From positions 1 to 64,000 of the forward strand of contig JAFLSO010000004.1 of assembly GCA_022510925.1 (NCBI GenBank): a stretch of 64,000 bases of DNA, given 5' to 3'. The stretch's first letter is position 1, and each line of letters starts with the position of its first letter. Below are positions 49,972 to 58,196 of the stretch, piece by piece. This stretch comes from Treponema sp. GTDB taxonomy: Bacteria; Spirochaetota; Spirochaetia; Treponematales; Treponemataceae. Under the pieces are notes generated by a model. It saw only the letters and a program-made list of their open reading frames with translations, ran no database searches and was not told the origin of the DNA. The position numbers and the translations under genes are program-made.

Positions 49972-50715
49972 ATGAAAGCTTTTTATTCAAACGTACTGCG
50001 CGGAGCTCTGGCTCTCCCTGCCCTGCTCCTTGCCTTGTCATCATGCACAATCCAGCAGGCGGAGAAGTTCACCCGCACGGTGAGCGTGAACGGCACGGGA
50101 AAGGTGGAGCTTGAGAACGACCAGGCCACAATCTCGCTCGCCGTGAACACGCGCAACTGGGACGTCATAAAGGCCACGGAGGAGAACGCCTCGCGCATGA
50201 CAGCCGTCCGCGAGGCCCTCATAGGAAGCGGAATCTCAAGCGACTACATCTACACGTCAGGATACTCGCTGTACCAGGAGTCATCGTACCAGAACGGGCG
50301 CACCATTCCCGGGCAGTACAACGTCACGAACCGCATAAACGTAATCGTAAAGGACATCTCCAGGGCGGGAAACGTAATCGACACCGCGATAAAGGCCGGA
50401 GCGAACCAGCTGATATCGCTCTCATATTCCGTGAGCAACGCCGAGGCCGCGGTAAAGCAGGCGCGCCTTCTGGCGGTAAAGCAGGCTGAGAGCGTGGCGA
50501 ACACACTGGCCACATCAAGCGCCGCGAGCCTGGGAAAAATCCTCACGATACAGGAATACACCCCGTCAACCTACACCAACGCGGAGACAGGCAGAAACTT
50601 TTCCAGCAAGCTTATGGCGGAGGCCGCCAGCGCGGACACAGGCGCCATGACGCCCACATCCGGCGGAAAGACCGTAATCACCGTGGAGGTGAATGCGACT
50701 TACGAATTGCAGTAA
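49972..50715 (+). CDS. SIMPL-domain lipoprotein
   Basis: A 247-residue lipoprotein (LSSC, Cys near 25) whose mature part is a SIMPL (DUF541) domain: RTVSVNGTGKVELENDQATISLAV, ISSDYIYTSGYSL, NRINVIVKDISRAGNVIDTAIKAGAN, and a C-terminal YEL (shown in parts). SIMPL proteins are periplasmic, widespread and of poorly known role in stress and envelope upkeep. AGGTG precedes the ATG. The serS promoter begins inside its last codons. Confidence 0.85.
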   Translation: MKAFYSNVLRGALALPALLLALSSCTIQQAEKFTRTVSVNGTGKVELENDQATISLAVNTRNWDVIKATEENASRMTAVREALIGSGISSDYIYTSGYSLYQESSYQNGRTIPGQYNVTNRINVIVKDISRAGNVIDTAIKAGANQLISLSYSVSNAEAAVKQARLLAVKQAESVANTLATSSAASLGKILTIQEYTPSTYTNAETGRNFSSKLMAEAASADTGAMTPTSGGKTVITVEVNATYELQ

Positions 50716-50735
50716 AGCGGATTTTTCATTATAGT
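50707..50735 (+). promoter_or_regulatory. Promoter of serS
   Basis: TTGCAG (50707-50712), 17 bases, TATAGT (50730-50735), overlapping the end of the SIMPL gene; leader about 27 bases with AGAGGA. Confidence 0.65.
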
Positions 50736-50768
50736 AGCAGAAAACAAAAACGCAGAAAGAGGAACAAA

Positions 50769-52103
50769 ATGCTGGACTACAGGTTTATAAAAGAGCATTT
50801 GGCGGAAGTCAAGCAGAACATACAGAACCGTAACATCAAGGCGGACGCAGATTTAGTAGTGCGGCTCTTTGATGAGCGTACCGCGCTTACCACAAGGCTG
50901 CAGAACCTTCAACAGAAGCGCAACGAGAACGCCGCAAGCATGAAGCAGAAACTGGACGACGTGACCCGAAAGAGATACATTGACGAGGGAAAGAACATAA
51001 AAGAGGAGATAGCGGCGGTAGAGGCGGAGCTGAACGCTATTGTGGCTAAAATGGAAGATGCCGCAAGACAGATTCCGAACATGGCCCATCCCGATGTTCC
51101 CGTGGGGAAAGTGGACACGGAGAACCTGGAGGTAAAAAAAACAGGCACGCCGCGCACGTTCGACTTCAAGCCTAAGGACCATGTGCAGCTCGGCGAGGCC
51201 CTGAATCTGATAGACTTTGACCGCGGCACAAAAGTCTCGGGACCTAAATTCTACTATCTCAAGAACGAGGCGGTTTTTCTGGAGCAGGCGCTGATTATGT
51301 ACGCACTGGGCATACTGCGCAGGCACGGCTTCACCACGTTCATCACTCCTGACGTGGCGCGCGAGGATGTCCTTAAGGGAATAGGTTTTAATCCGCGCGG
51401 AAACGAAAGCAATGTGTACGCCATAGAGGACGAGGGCACATGCCTTGTGGCCACCGCGGAGATAACTTTGGGCGGCTATCATTCAGGGGAGGTCCTTGAC
51501 AAAGGCTCTCTTCCCCTGCTCTACGCGGGGCTCTCCCACTGCTTCAGGCGCGAGGCCGGTGCGGCAGGTCATTTCAGCAAGGGGCTTTACCGCGTGCATC
51601 AGTTTGACAAAGTGGAGATGTTCGTGTACTGCACGCCCGAGCAGTCCGAGGCGCTGCATGAGAAACTGCGCCTAATAGAGGAGGAGATTTTCACAGGGCT
51701 CGGGATTCCTTTCCGTGTGGTGGACACATGCACAGGAGATCTGGGTGCGCCCGCATACCGCAAATGGGATCTGGAGGCATGGATGCCCGGGCGCGCGGAC
51801 CAGAATCACCCTGACGGAGACTGGGGCGAGGTCACATCCACATCAAACTGCACGGACTACCAGGCGCGCCGCCTCAACGTAAAGTATCACGATGACGACG
51901 GAAAGAACAAATACGTGCACATGCTTAACGGAACCGCCATAGCAGTGGGACGCGCCATGCTCGCAATACTGGAGAACTACCAGAATGCTGACGGCTCGGT
52001 CACCGTTCCGGAGGCACTGGTGCCTTTCTGCGGATTTGACAGGATAGGACCTGAGCCCTCCGGCCAGAATCCCATATACGTTTCAAACAAGGCAAAGAAA
52101 TAA
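50769..52103 (+). CDS. serS: Seryl-tRNA synthetase
   Basis: A 444-residue class II synthetase. The N-terminal coiled-coil arm (about 30-100) binds the long arm of tRNA-Ser; motif 2 is HCFRREAGAAG and motif 3 is GTAIAVGRAMLAILENYQ. Slightly longer than the common 425-residue form. It has its own promoter and a GAGGA ribosome site, and AI-2E follows after 18 bases. Confidence 0.97.
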   Translation: MLDYRFIKEHLAEVKQNIQNRNIKADADLVVRLFDERTALTTRLQNLQQKRNENAASMKQKLDDVTRKRYIDEGKNIKEEIAAVEAELNAIVAKMEDAARQIPNMAHPDVPVGKVDTENLEVKKTGTPRTFDFKPKDHVQLGEALNLIDFDRGTKVSGPKFYYLKNEAVFLEQALIMYALGILRRHGFTTFITPDVAREDVLKGIGFNPRGNESNVYAIEDEGTCLVATAEITLGGYHSGEVLDKGSLPLLYAGLSHCFRREAGAAGHFSKGLYRVHQFDKVEMFVYCTPEQSEALHEKLRLIEEEIFTGLGIPFRVVDTCTGDLGAPAYRKWDLEAWMPGRADQNHPDGDWGEVTSTSNCTDYQARRLNVKYHDDDGKNKYVHMLNGTAIAVGRAMLAILENYQNADGSVTVPEALVPFCGFDRIGPEPSGQNPIYVSNKAKK

Positions 52104-52121
52104 CTGCCTCACGGAGTACAC

Positions 52122-53276
52122 ATGAATGAGAACACCTACATCCGCTCTATTTTTCTGATACTGCTTTTTTTTGCCATAATAGCCACCGCCGCCATACTTA
52201 AGCTCACGCAGAGCGTGGTGGTGCCGGTGACCATGGCCATCCTTCTCTCGTTCGTGTTCTATCCTTTCGTGAAACATATGCAGAGAATCCACATTCCGTG
52301 GGGTCTGGGCATAATAATAATAGTCCTCATAACGCTTTTCCTTTTCTTTGTGATAGGAAACCTGGTGGCACAGAGCCTAAGCGCCATAATAAGCGCATAT
52401 CCGCGCTACGAGAACAGGTTCACCAGCCTGTACAAGCTTTTCGCGAGCACATTTAAAATCTCCTTTGACGAGGAGTCCTCACTGATAGCGAACATGTGGA
52501 ATTCGCTGAACGTGCGGAACGCCGTGCAGACCGCGGCACTGGGCGCAACTAACTTCTTTGTCTCCGGCGCCAAAGTCATATCACTCATAGTGCTGCTGAT
52601 AATATTCCTGCTTCTGGAACTGCGCACTTTAAGGACAAAAGTGGACATGGCGTTTCCGTCCGAGGAAATGAACCACAAAATAATTTTCATCGCCAAAAAG
52701 ACCATAACGCAGGTGACGCGCTACGTGTCCATAAAATTCATGATATCGCTTTTGACGGGAACTCTGGTGTTTCTGGCCACGTTCGCCATAAAAATGGACT
52801 TCGCCATAGTGTGGGGATTTCTGGCGTTCCTGCTGAACTTCATACCGAACTTCGGCTCCATAATCTCATGGCTCATCACAAGCGGATTCGCAATCCTGCA
52901 GTTCTACCCGCGCTGGGGCCACATAATCTATGTGGCGGTGCTGGTCCTGGCCATAAACATGCTTCTGGGGAGCATAATAGAGCCGCGCTGGGAGGGAAGC
53001 GATCTGGGAATCTCCCCGTTCGTCATACTCGTGAGCCTCTCTCTGTGGGGCTGGATGTGGGGCTTCATCGGCATGATTCTTTCAGTACCAATGATGGTCA
53101 TCATAAAAATCATCTGCGAGAACTCCGAGATACTTAAGCCGATTGCGGTGCTTTTAGGAAACGGCGGAGGAAAAAAGAGAAGGCTCCTGCACAGAAAGCA
53201 TCAGAAATCCAAGAGCCCTGAAAGTGAAAGCGGAGAGAGCACGGAGCAGACGCCGCAGAACTCTACGCGCGCTTAA
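52122..53276 (+). CDS. AI-2E (PerM) family membrane transporter
   Basis: A 384-residue membrane protein with about eight hydrophobic segments, of the AI-2E/PerM family, whose members export small molecules or act as Na+/H+ antiporters. It shows the family's FLAFLLNFIPNFGSIISW and MLLGSIIEPRWEGSDLGISPFVI stretches. The C-terminal tail of about 50 residues is polar and basic. GGAG precedes the ATG. Its 3' end overlaps the convergent gene by 14 bases. Confidence 0.88.
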   Translation: MNENTYIRSIFLILLFFAIIATAAILKLTQSVVVPVTMAILLSFVFYPFVKHMQRIHIPWGLGIIIIVLITLFLFFVIGNLVAQSLSAIISAYPRYENRFTSLYKLFASTFKISFDEESSLIANMWNSLNVRNAVQTAALGATNFFVSGAKVISLIVLLIIFLLLELRTLRTKVDMAFPSEEMNHKIIFIAKKTITQVTRYVSIKFMISLLTGTLVFLATFAIKMDFAIVWGFLAFLLNFIPNFGSIISWLITSGFAILQFYPRWGHIIYVAVLVLAINMLLGSIIEPRWEGSDLGISPFVILVSLSLWGWMWGFIGMILSVPMMVIIKIICENSEILKPIAVLLGNGGGKKRRLLHRKHQKSKSPESESGESTEQTPQNSTRA

Positions 53277-54231
53277 TTATCCTCTCTGAAAGATAGCGGA
53301 AGTCCTCGGCCTTCATGCCCCTGAATGACGCGGAGAAGCATCTCTTCTCACCCGAGGGCGCGGAGTAAACGTTATCCACCACAAATGAAGCGTTTATGAC
53401 CCGCTTTAAAAGCTTATTGGCCGGGATTGTGAATTCAAACGAGACGTCATACTCCTCCTCCAGCTGAAGGACATCCTGTCCGTTGTCGCATGCCAGGACC
53501 AGACGCTGCTCATCCACAAACAGAAGGTACAGCGGCTTGGAAAGTCCCTGTATGGCCTCGTTCACGGCCTGCGTTCTCTGCGTAAGGTAATAGCACACCC
53601 TGAGCAGATGAAGTCCGTTGCCTATGGAGCCGCCCTCCCCGCTCCGCGCCTCCGCCACGTAATTCTCAAGCAGGCCTTTCGCCTCCCTCTGATTCTCAAG
53701 CTCTATCTCGTCCCACCGGGGAGCGAAAAAAATAGGGCAGCCCGCAAGCGGCACGCAGTCCAGGCTTATGACGTTCCCTTCCCGGGAGGTATATGATATT
53801 CTGGCGGTGACGTCATAATCAGGGACCGTCACTGTCTCCTGCATACGCTTTATGCTCCGCGGCACCACAAGCGCAAGTCCGGCAGAGCAATCTTTCATGG
53901 TGGTTATGAAATACAGCCCCACATGGTTAAAATAAAACTGCACACGGACGGTTTTCCCCAGGAAAGGCTGCACCGTGCGCGCGGCATTCTTTAAAAGTAT
54001 TATGCCCTGATTCAGGACCGTAAGCTGCTCGGCAGGAAGTGCCACGGGAAAAACGGCGCTCGCCGGAATCCTCGACGCGTTGTCAGGAGAGGCGGTTCTG
54101 TCGCCCAGAAAATCCGTCTCTGTGGCGCTGGGCTTCTCCTCCAAAGTTACGGTGACGGGAACATTGTCGTCCCTCAGATACTGCAAGACTATCTCCCGCT
54201 CAATAGGACTTAGCTCCTTTTCCTCTGCCAT
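53263..54231 (-). CDS. Uncharacterised protein, possibly YcgR/PilZ-like
   Basis: A 322-residue soluble protein without signal peptide. The region about 75-150 (KTVRVQFYFNHVGLYFITT, then LALVVPRSIKRMQE) resembles the N-terminal domain of YcgR-type c-di-GMP receptors, and the last 90 residues are a beta-rich domain that could be a diverged PilZ barrel, but the RxxxR and D/NxSxxG c-di-GMP motifs are not evident. I do not assign a function. It follows the lipoprotein gene by 18 bases with GGAG. Confidence 0.6.
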   Translation of the reverse strand: MAEEKELSPIEREIVLQYLRDDNVPVTVTLEEKPSATETDFLGDRTASPDNASRIPASAVFPVALPAEQLTVLNQGIILLKNAARTVQPFLGKTVRVQFYFNHVGLYFITTMKDCSAGLALVVPRSIKRMQETVTVPDYDVTARISYTSREGNVISLDCVPLAGCPIFFAPRWDEIELENQREAKGLLENYVAEARSGEGGSIGNGLHLLRVCYYLTQRTQAVNEAIQGLSKPLYLLFVDEQRLVLACDNGQDVLQLEEEYDVSFEFTIPANKLLKRVINASFVVDNVYSAPSGEKRCFSASFRGMKAEDFRYLSERIIKRA

Positions 54232-54249
54232 AAACGCTCCACGCTGCTC

Positions 54250-54918
54250 CTAAAAGAAATCAATCTGAAAAACGCTCCATTTGCCGTCCGCGAATTCCAG
54301 ATACAAAAAAATGTCAAGCGAAGGCCGCTCGTACAGAACCTGCCCCTCTTTCTCCTCATCATAGAAAAATCTTACAGGGCACTGTATGAACGATTCCGCT
54401 ATGAACGGCTCTCCCAGAATATAATCGTGAAAGACAGGATTCTCCGTGCCGTTGTCCTCTCCCGTAAGCTCCCGCAAATCCATGCAGAACAGGGCCAGCG
54501 CATAGACTCTCTCAGGCCGCATGAAACGCTCCGCGTCAGAGCCGTCAAGCATGGCGGAGCAGAAACCGTTCAGAGTATCCAGAGCGCCGGCGTTAAGGGA
54601 TGAGATATCCAGGGAGGAGAAAGTCCTTATCCTGGGATAAACCATGCCGTCCTGATTCACTGCGGAGGAAAGTATTATGGTCTGCGGCTGAACTTTCACG
54701 GCTCTCTCCATGCCGTCTACTCCGGGAAGCTCATCGGAAAGGACATGGTCATCAATCTCACCTGTCCATTCGGTGCGCTCGCTGAGCGAGTCCGCTGTGC
54801 TTTTGAGCGTAACCTCCTCCGCCTGATCCGAGCCGCTCGGAGATGAGCAGGAAAAAAGCATGAGCGAAAGAAGCATAAAGCCTGCGCCCGCAAAATGCAG
54901 AAAACATTTTCTCATCAT
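54250..54918 (-). CDS. Lipoprotein of unknown function
   Basis: A 222-residue lipoprotein (LFSC, Cys 24) followed by a mainly alpha/beta domain ending in FADGKWSVFQIDFF, a GxW end strand similar to the 13646 lipoprotein. Two consecutive ATGs (54918 and 54915) lie five and eight bases after a perfect extended -10 box, so the mRNA is nearly leaderless and either may be used. It is first in a pair with the uncharacterised 322-residue gene. Confidence 0.7.
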   Translation of the reverse strand: MMRKCFLHFAGAGFMLLSLMLFSCSSPSGSDQAEEVTLKSTADSLSERTEWTGEIDDHVLSDELPGVDGMERAVKVQPQTIILSSAVNQDGMVYPRIRTFSSLDISSLNAGALDTLNGFCSAMLDGSDAERFMRPERVYALALFCMDLRELTGEDNGTENPVFHDYILGEPFIAESFIQCPVRFFYDEEKEGQVLYERPSLDIFLYLEFADGKWSVFQIDFF

Positions 54919-54923
54919 GGAGA

Positions 54924-54932
54924 ATTATAGCA
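54924..54932 (-). promoter_or_regulatory. Extended -10 promoter of the lipoprotein gene
   Basis: Minus strand TGCTATAAT (54932-54924), an extended -10 with a perfect hexamer; the -35 region reads TAGATT at 17 bases. The two ATGs follow after five and eight bases. Confidence 0.65.
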
Positions 54933-54986
54933 CAGTGCGGAAAAAAAATCTATAAGACGCGCGCCCTGCAATGGAGCAGATGGATT

Positions 54987-55976
54987 TTAAGAGGCCTTTC
55001 TCTCACGTGAGAAAAAGAATGCCGTAAAGATTCCAGCCAGCATGCATACGGCGCATGAGACTGCCCGCGCCACGCCGTCAAAGCATCTTGCGCCGGGAAA
55101 CAGCGTGACCGCCGAGCCGCACAAAAGCCCCAGAATCACAGCGTATGTGTGCGCGGGTATTTTTCTGAGCAGGACGCTTATAAGCCTTGCGCCCAGCAGA
55201 AATCCCGCAATGACACCCGCGCCGAACGGAAGAAGGATAAGAAACGCAGGCAGGAAAGTTCCGGGACTGAAAAGAGCGGAGATGCTTGATATGACTACGG
55301 AATAGACTCCCATTATGAGCATGAGGAGAGAGCCCGATATTCCAGGAATCACCATCGCCATGGCACCCAGGACACCCGCCGCGAACACGCGCGCCTCAAG
55401 CGAGAATGAAATCTCAGGCAGAGCGATGAAGCCGGAAGCGGCACTGTCAGCGGAATTCTCAAGGAAACTGAACGCGGCTATAAGAAAAAATCCCGCCAGG
55501 GCGCACAGCACCACGCCAAGGACGCGCAAGAATTTTCTGCCGGAAACTCCTCTTCTTAAATCATTCCCAGGACTCTCATTCCCTGCCTCGCTCACAGAAG
55601 CGCCGCCGTCCTCCGCGCATACAGGAAGATTCTCCGCCATGCTGTTTTTACCGAGCACATATCTTAGTAGAAGCGGGACGGTTTCCAGTATCAGACCTGT
55701 GAACGCGCAGTCTGTCTGAACGGGGAATTCAGCGTAGAGCACGGTTATAATCCTGCTGAAAATAATCACGCCAAGCGCCATTCCGCATAAAACAGGAAGC
55801 ACGAATCTCCTGTTCGCCCAGAGCTTTCTCACGTTGAGTGTCACGGCGTTAACGAGCCTGTCATATATGTTAAAAACCACGGCGAGCGTTCCGCCTGAAA
55901 CACCGGGAATCACATTCGCCATTCCTATGGCGATGCCGGCAAAAAAAGTCCTCAGCATGTCCATGAGCCGCTCCAT
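54987..55976 (-). CDS. DUF368 membrane protein, undecaprenyl-phosphate carrier family
   Basis: A 329-residue polytopic membrane protein with about eight segments. The N-terminal motif GIAIGMANVIPGVSGGT, repeated in the second half as GAMAMVIPGISGSL, is the DUF368 signature. Members of this family (PopT) are reported to carry undecaprenyl phosphate across the membrane. This fits with uppS in the same region. An inserted Gly/Glu/Ser-rich loop of about 50 residues near 105-160 is not usual. It starts seven bases after the nifU stop, so translation is coupled to nifU. Confidence 0.85.
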   Translation of the reverse strand: MERLMDMLRTFFAGIAIGMANVIPGVSGGTLAVVFNIYDRLVNAVTLNVRKLWANRRFVLPVLCGMALGVIIFSRIITVLYAEFPVQTDCAFTGLILETVPLLLRYVLGKNSMAENLPVCAEDGGASVSEAGNESPGNDLRRGVSGRKFLRVLGVVLCALAGFFLIAAFSFLENSADSAASGFIALPEISFSLEARVFAAGVLGAMAMVIPGISGSLLMLIMGVYSVVISSISALFSPGTFLPAFLILLPFGAGVIAGFLLGARLISVLLRKIPAHTYAVILGLLCGSAVTLFPGARCFDGVARAVSCAVCMLAGIFTAFFFSRERKAS

Positions 55977-55982
55977 GTGAGG

Positions 55983-56453
55983 CTAGGAGTCGCAGTGGTC
56001 CGCGCTTCCCTGCCCCGCGGTCTTTCCGTTCCTTAGCATCTCCTCCATGGTGTGCCATCCCAGGACGGCGCATTTCACTCTGGCGGGCATGAAACTTATG
56101 TTCTTAAGGGCTGAGGCCTCATCCAGCTCCTCCAGAACGGAGTCATCCGTTATTTTTCCTTTTATCATGTCGGTGAAAAGACCCGAGAGCCGCATGGCCT
56201 CGTCCACGCTTTTTCCTATTATGTCGTCCAGCATCATGTCCACGCTGGCCTGGCTCACGGCGCATCCGCTTCCGTTGAAGCTTCCCTCGGTTATTATTCC
56301 CTCATCATTTATTTTAAGCTGCAGATAGATGTTGTCGCCGCAGCTGGGGTTCACTCCCTGCAAAGTGAACGTGGGATTCTCCATGACGCCTTTGTGGCTG
56401 GGATTCAGGTTATGCTCGTTCAGAATTTCCGCGTATAAAGATTTTAAGTCCAT
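55983..56453 (-). CDS. Iron-sulfur cluster scaffold protein SufU/NifU-type
   Basis: A 156-residue scaffold on which Fe-S clusters are built. Cys 38 (PSCGDN), Cys 64 (GSGCAVSQAS) and Cys 128 (RVKCAVLGW) are the three ligands, and the extended C-terminal half fits the SufU type with its insertion between Cys 64 and 128. No sufS or sufBCD neighbours are in the window. The start at 56453 is six bases past a TATACT box and has no ribosome site; an upstream in-frame reading is non-homologous. Confidence 0.9.
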   Translation of the reverse strand: MDLKSLYAEILNEHNLNPSHKGVMENPTFTLQGVNPSCGDNIYLQLKINDEGIITEGSFNGSGCAVSQASVDMMLDDIIGKSVDEAMRLSGLFTDMIKGKITDDSVLEELDEASALKNISFMPARVKCAVLGWHTMEEMLRNGKTAGQGSADHCDS

Positions 56454-56459
56454 GGGTGA

Positions 56460-56488
56460 AGTATAGCAGAAACGGGGCGCCCGCACAA
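56460..56488 (-). promoter_or_regulatory. Leaderless promoter of nifU
   Basis: Minus strand TTGTGC (56488-56483), 17 bases, TATACT (56465-56460), then six bases to the ATG at 56453. Confidence 0.75.
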
Positions 56489-56524
56489 GAAGAGGCTCGC
56501 GCCCTCACAATGCGCCTGAGGAGC

Positions 56525-58165
56525 CTAGAACCTGATTTTCCTGTTCGTGCCCGCGTACGCTTCCTTGCGTATCTGCCTCACCTGCTCGTCCTTAAGGTAG
56601 TCGTCGAAATTCATCATGCGGTCTATGATTCCTTTGGGTGTTATCTCCACTATGCGGTTGGCGATTGTGCTTATGAACTCGTGGTCATGGCTTGAGAACA
56701 GCACCACCCCGTTAAAGCGCACCAGCCCCTGGTTAAGGCTCTCTATGCTCTCAAGGTCCAGATGATTCGTGGGATCATCGAGTATGAGGACGTTCGCGCC
56801 GCTAAGCATCAGCTTGGAGAGCATGCAGCGGACTTTCTCTCCGCCGGAGAGGACTCTCACCGGCTTAAGGCTCTCGTCGCCTGTGAACAGCATGCGCCCC
56901 AGAAAACCGCGCACGTAAGAATCATCCTGCTCCTTGGAGTACTGCTTAAGCCATTCCGTTATGCTCAGGCCGTTGTCAAAATACCTGGAGTTATCGCGTC
57001 CCATGTAGGCATGGCTCGTGGTCTGGCCCCAGTTTACGACCGCCCCGTCGCATGTGGTCTCGCCTGAGATTATGTCAAAGAAACTGGTTATGGAATTATG
57101 CTCCATTCCCACGAACGCGATTTTCTCGCCGGGATGAACCGTTATGCTGAAATTGTCCAGAAGGATGTTTCCCTCGCCGTCGCGGCTGGTAAGATTCTCC
57201 GCAGTAAGGACAAAGTTTCCTATCTCCCTGTCAGGCTGAAAATGCACGTAAGGGAATTTGCGGCTGGTCACGGGAAGCTCCTCCAGCTCCAGTTTCTCCA
57301 GGACTTTTTTACGGCTTGAGGCCTGCCCCGCCTTGGACACGTTGCTCGCGAAACGCTGTATGAACGTCCTGAGCTCGGCCATCTTGTCCTCGCGCTTTTT
57401 CTTCTCGTCCTTGGCCTGCTTCTGCATTATCTGGCTCATGTGGTACCAGAAGTCGTAGTTTCCTGTGAACTGAGTTATTTTCCCGAAGTCTATGTCGCAG
57501 ATGTACGTGCAGATGGCATTCAGAAAGTGCCTGTCATGGCTCACCACAATCACGCAGTTCTCGAATTCAATCAGAAAATTCTCAAGCCATGAGATGCTCT
57601 CCAAGTCCAGACCGTTCGTGGGCTCGTCAAGAAGCAGGATGTCAGGGTTTCCGAAAAGGGACTGCGCCAGAAGCACGCGGACTTTCTGGCTCTCGTCCAG
57701 GTCCGACATCATGCGGTCGTGGAATTCCTCCTCCAGCCCCAGGCCCGAAAGCATCTGCTCAATCTGATTCTCCGCCTCGTAGCCGCCCAGCTCTCCGAAT
57801 TCCGCCTCCATCTCCGCGGCTTTTATTCCGTCCTCCTCAGAGAAATCGGGCTTCTCGTAGATAGCGTCCTTCGCCTTCTCCAGCTCGTAGAGTTTGGGAT
57901 AGCCCATCTTAACCGTCTCTTTGACAGAATACTGGTCGAACGCGAAGTGATCCTGGCTGAGCTTGGCCATGCGCTCGCCCGAGCTTATGCTCACTGAGCC
58001 GGAATCACACTCCTGCTCGCCCGAAAGGACCTTAAGGAACGTGGACTTTCCCGCTCCGTTCGCCCCTATTATGCCGTAGCAGTTTCCCTTTATGAATTTT
58101 AAGTTAACGTCCTTGAACAGAGGCTTCTCTGAGAATTTTAACGTCAAGTCAGATACTGTAATCAT
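56525..58165 (-). CDS. ABC-F ATPase (YkpA/YbiT type) with one degenerate ATP site
   Basis: A 546-residue soluble protein with two ABC ATPase domains, of the ABC-F class that acts on ribosomes. NBD1 has an intact Walker A (GANGAGKS, 34-41) and Walker B Glu 181 (LLLDEPTNGLD), but its signature reads LDESQ at 156-160 where LSGGQ is normal. NBD2 has an intact signature LSGGEK (439-444) but no Walker A Lys (G353-M-E-H-N-S-I-T360) and Asp 464 in place of the catalytic Glu (ILDDPTNHLD). So one composite site is intact and the other is broken at all three places. The linker (about 245-300) is rich in Lys and Glu. It follows the DEAD-box gene by 31 bases. Confidence 0.88.
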   Translation of the reverse strand: MITVSDLTLKFSEKPLFKDVNLKFIKGNCYGIIGANGAGKSTFLKVLSGEQECDSGSVSISSGERMAKLSQDHFAFDQYSVKETVKMGYPKLYELEKAKDAIYEKPDFSEEDGIKAAEMEAEFGELGGYEAENQIEQMLSGLGLEEEFHDRMMSDLDESQKVRVLLAQSLFGNPDILLLDEPTNGLDLESISWLENFLIEFENCVIVVSHDRHFLNAICTYICDIDFGKITQFTGNYDFWYHMSQIMQKQAKDEKKKREDKMAELRTFIQRFASNVSKAGQASSRKKVLEKLELEELPVTSRKFPYVHFQPDREIGNFVLTAENLTSRDGEGNILLDNFSITVHPGEKIAFVGMEHNSITSFFDIISGETTCDGAVVNWGQTTSHAYMGRDNSRYFDNGLSITEWLKQYSKEQDDSYVRGFLGRMLFTGDESLKPVRVLSGGEKVRCMLSKLMLSGANVLILDDPTNHLDLESIESLNQGLVRFNGVVLFSSHDHEFISTIANRIVEITPKGIIDRMMNFDDYLKDEQVRQIRKEAYAGTNRKIRF

Positions 58166-58196
58166 TGCGCTTTCCTTATCACTGCTGAGTCAAGTC

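Noticed and set aside
53263..53276. Overlapping 3' ends as possible antisense control
   Set aside because: A 14-base overlap of convergent genes is ordinary in compact genomes and gives no further signal.
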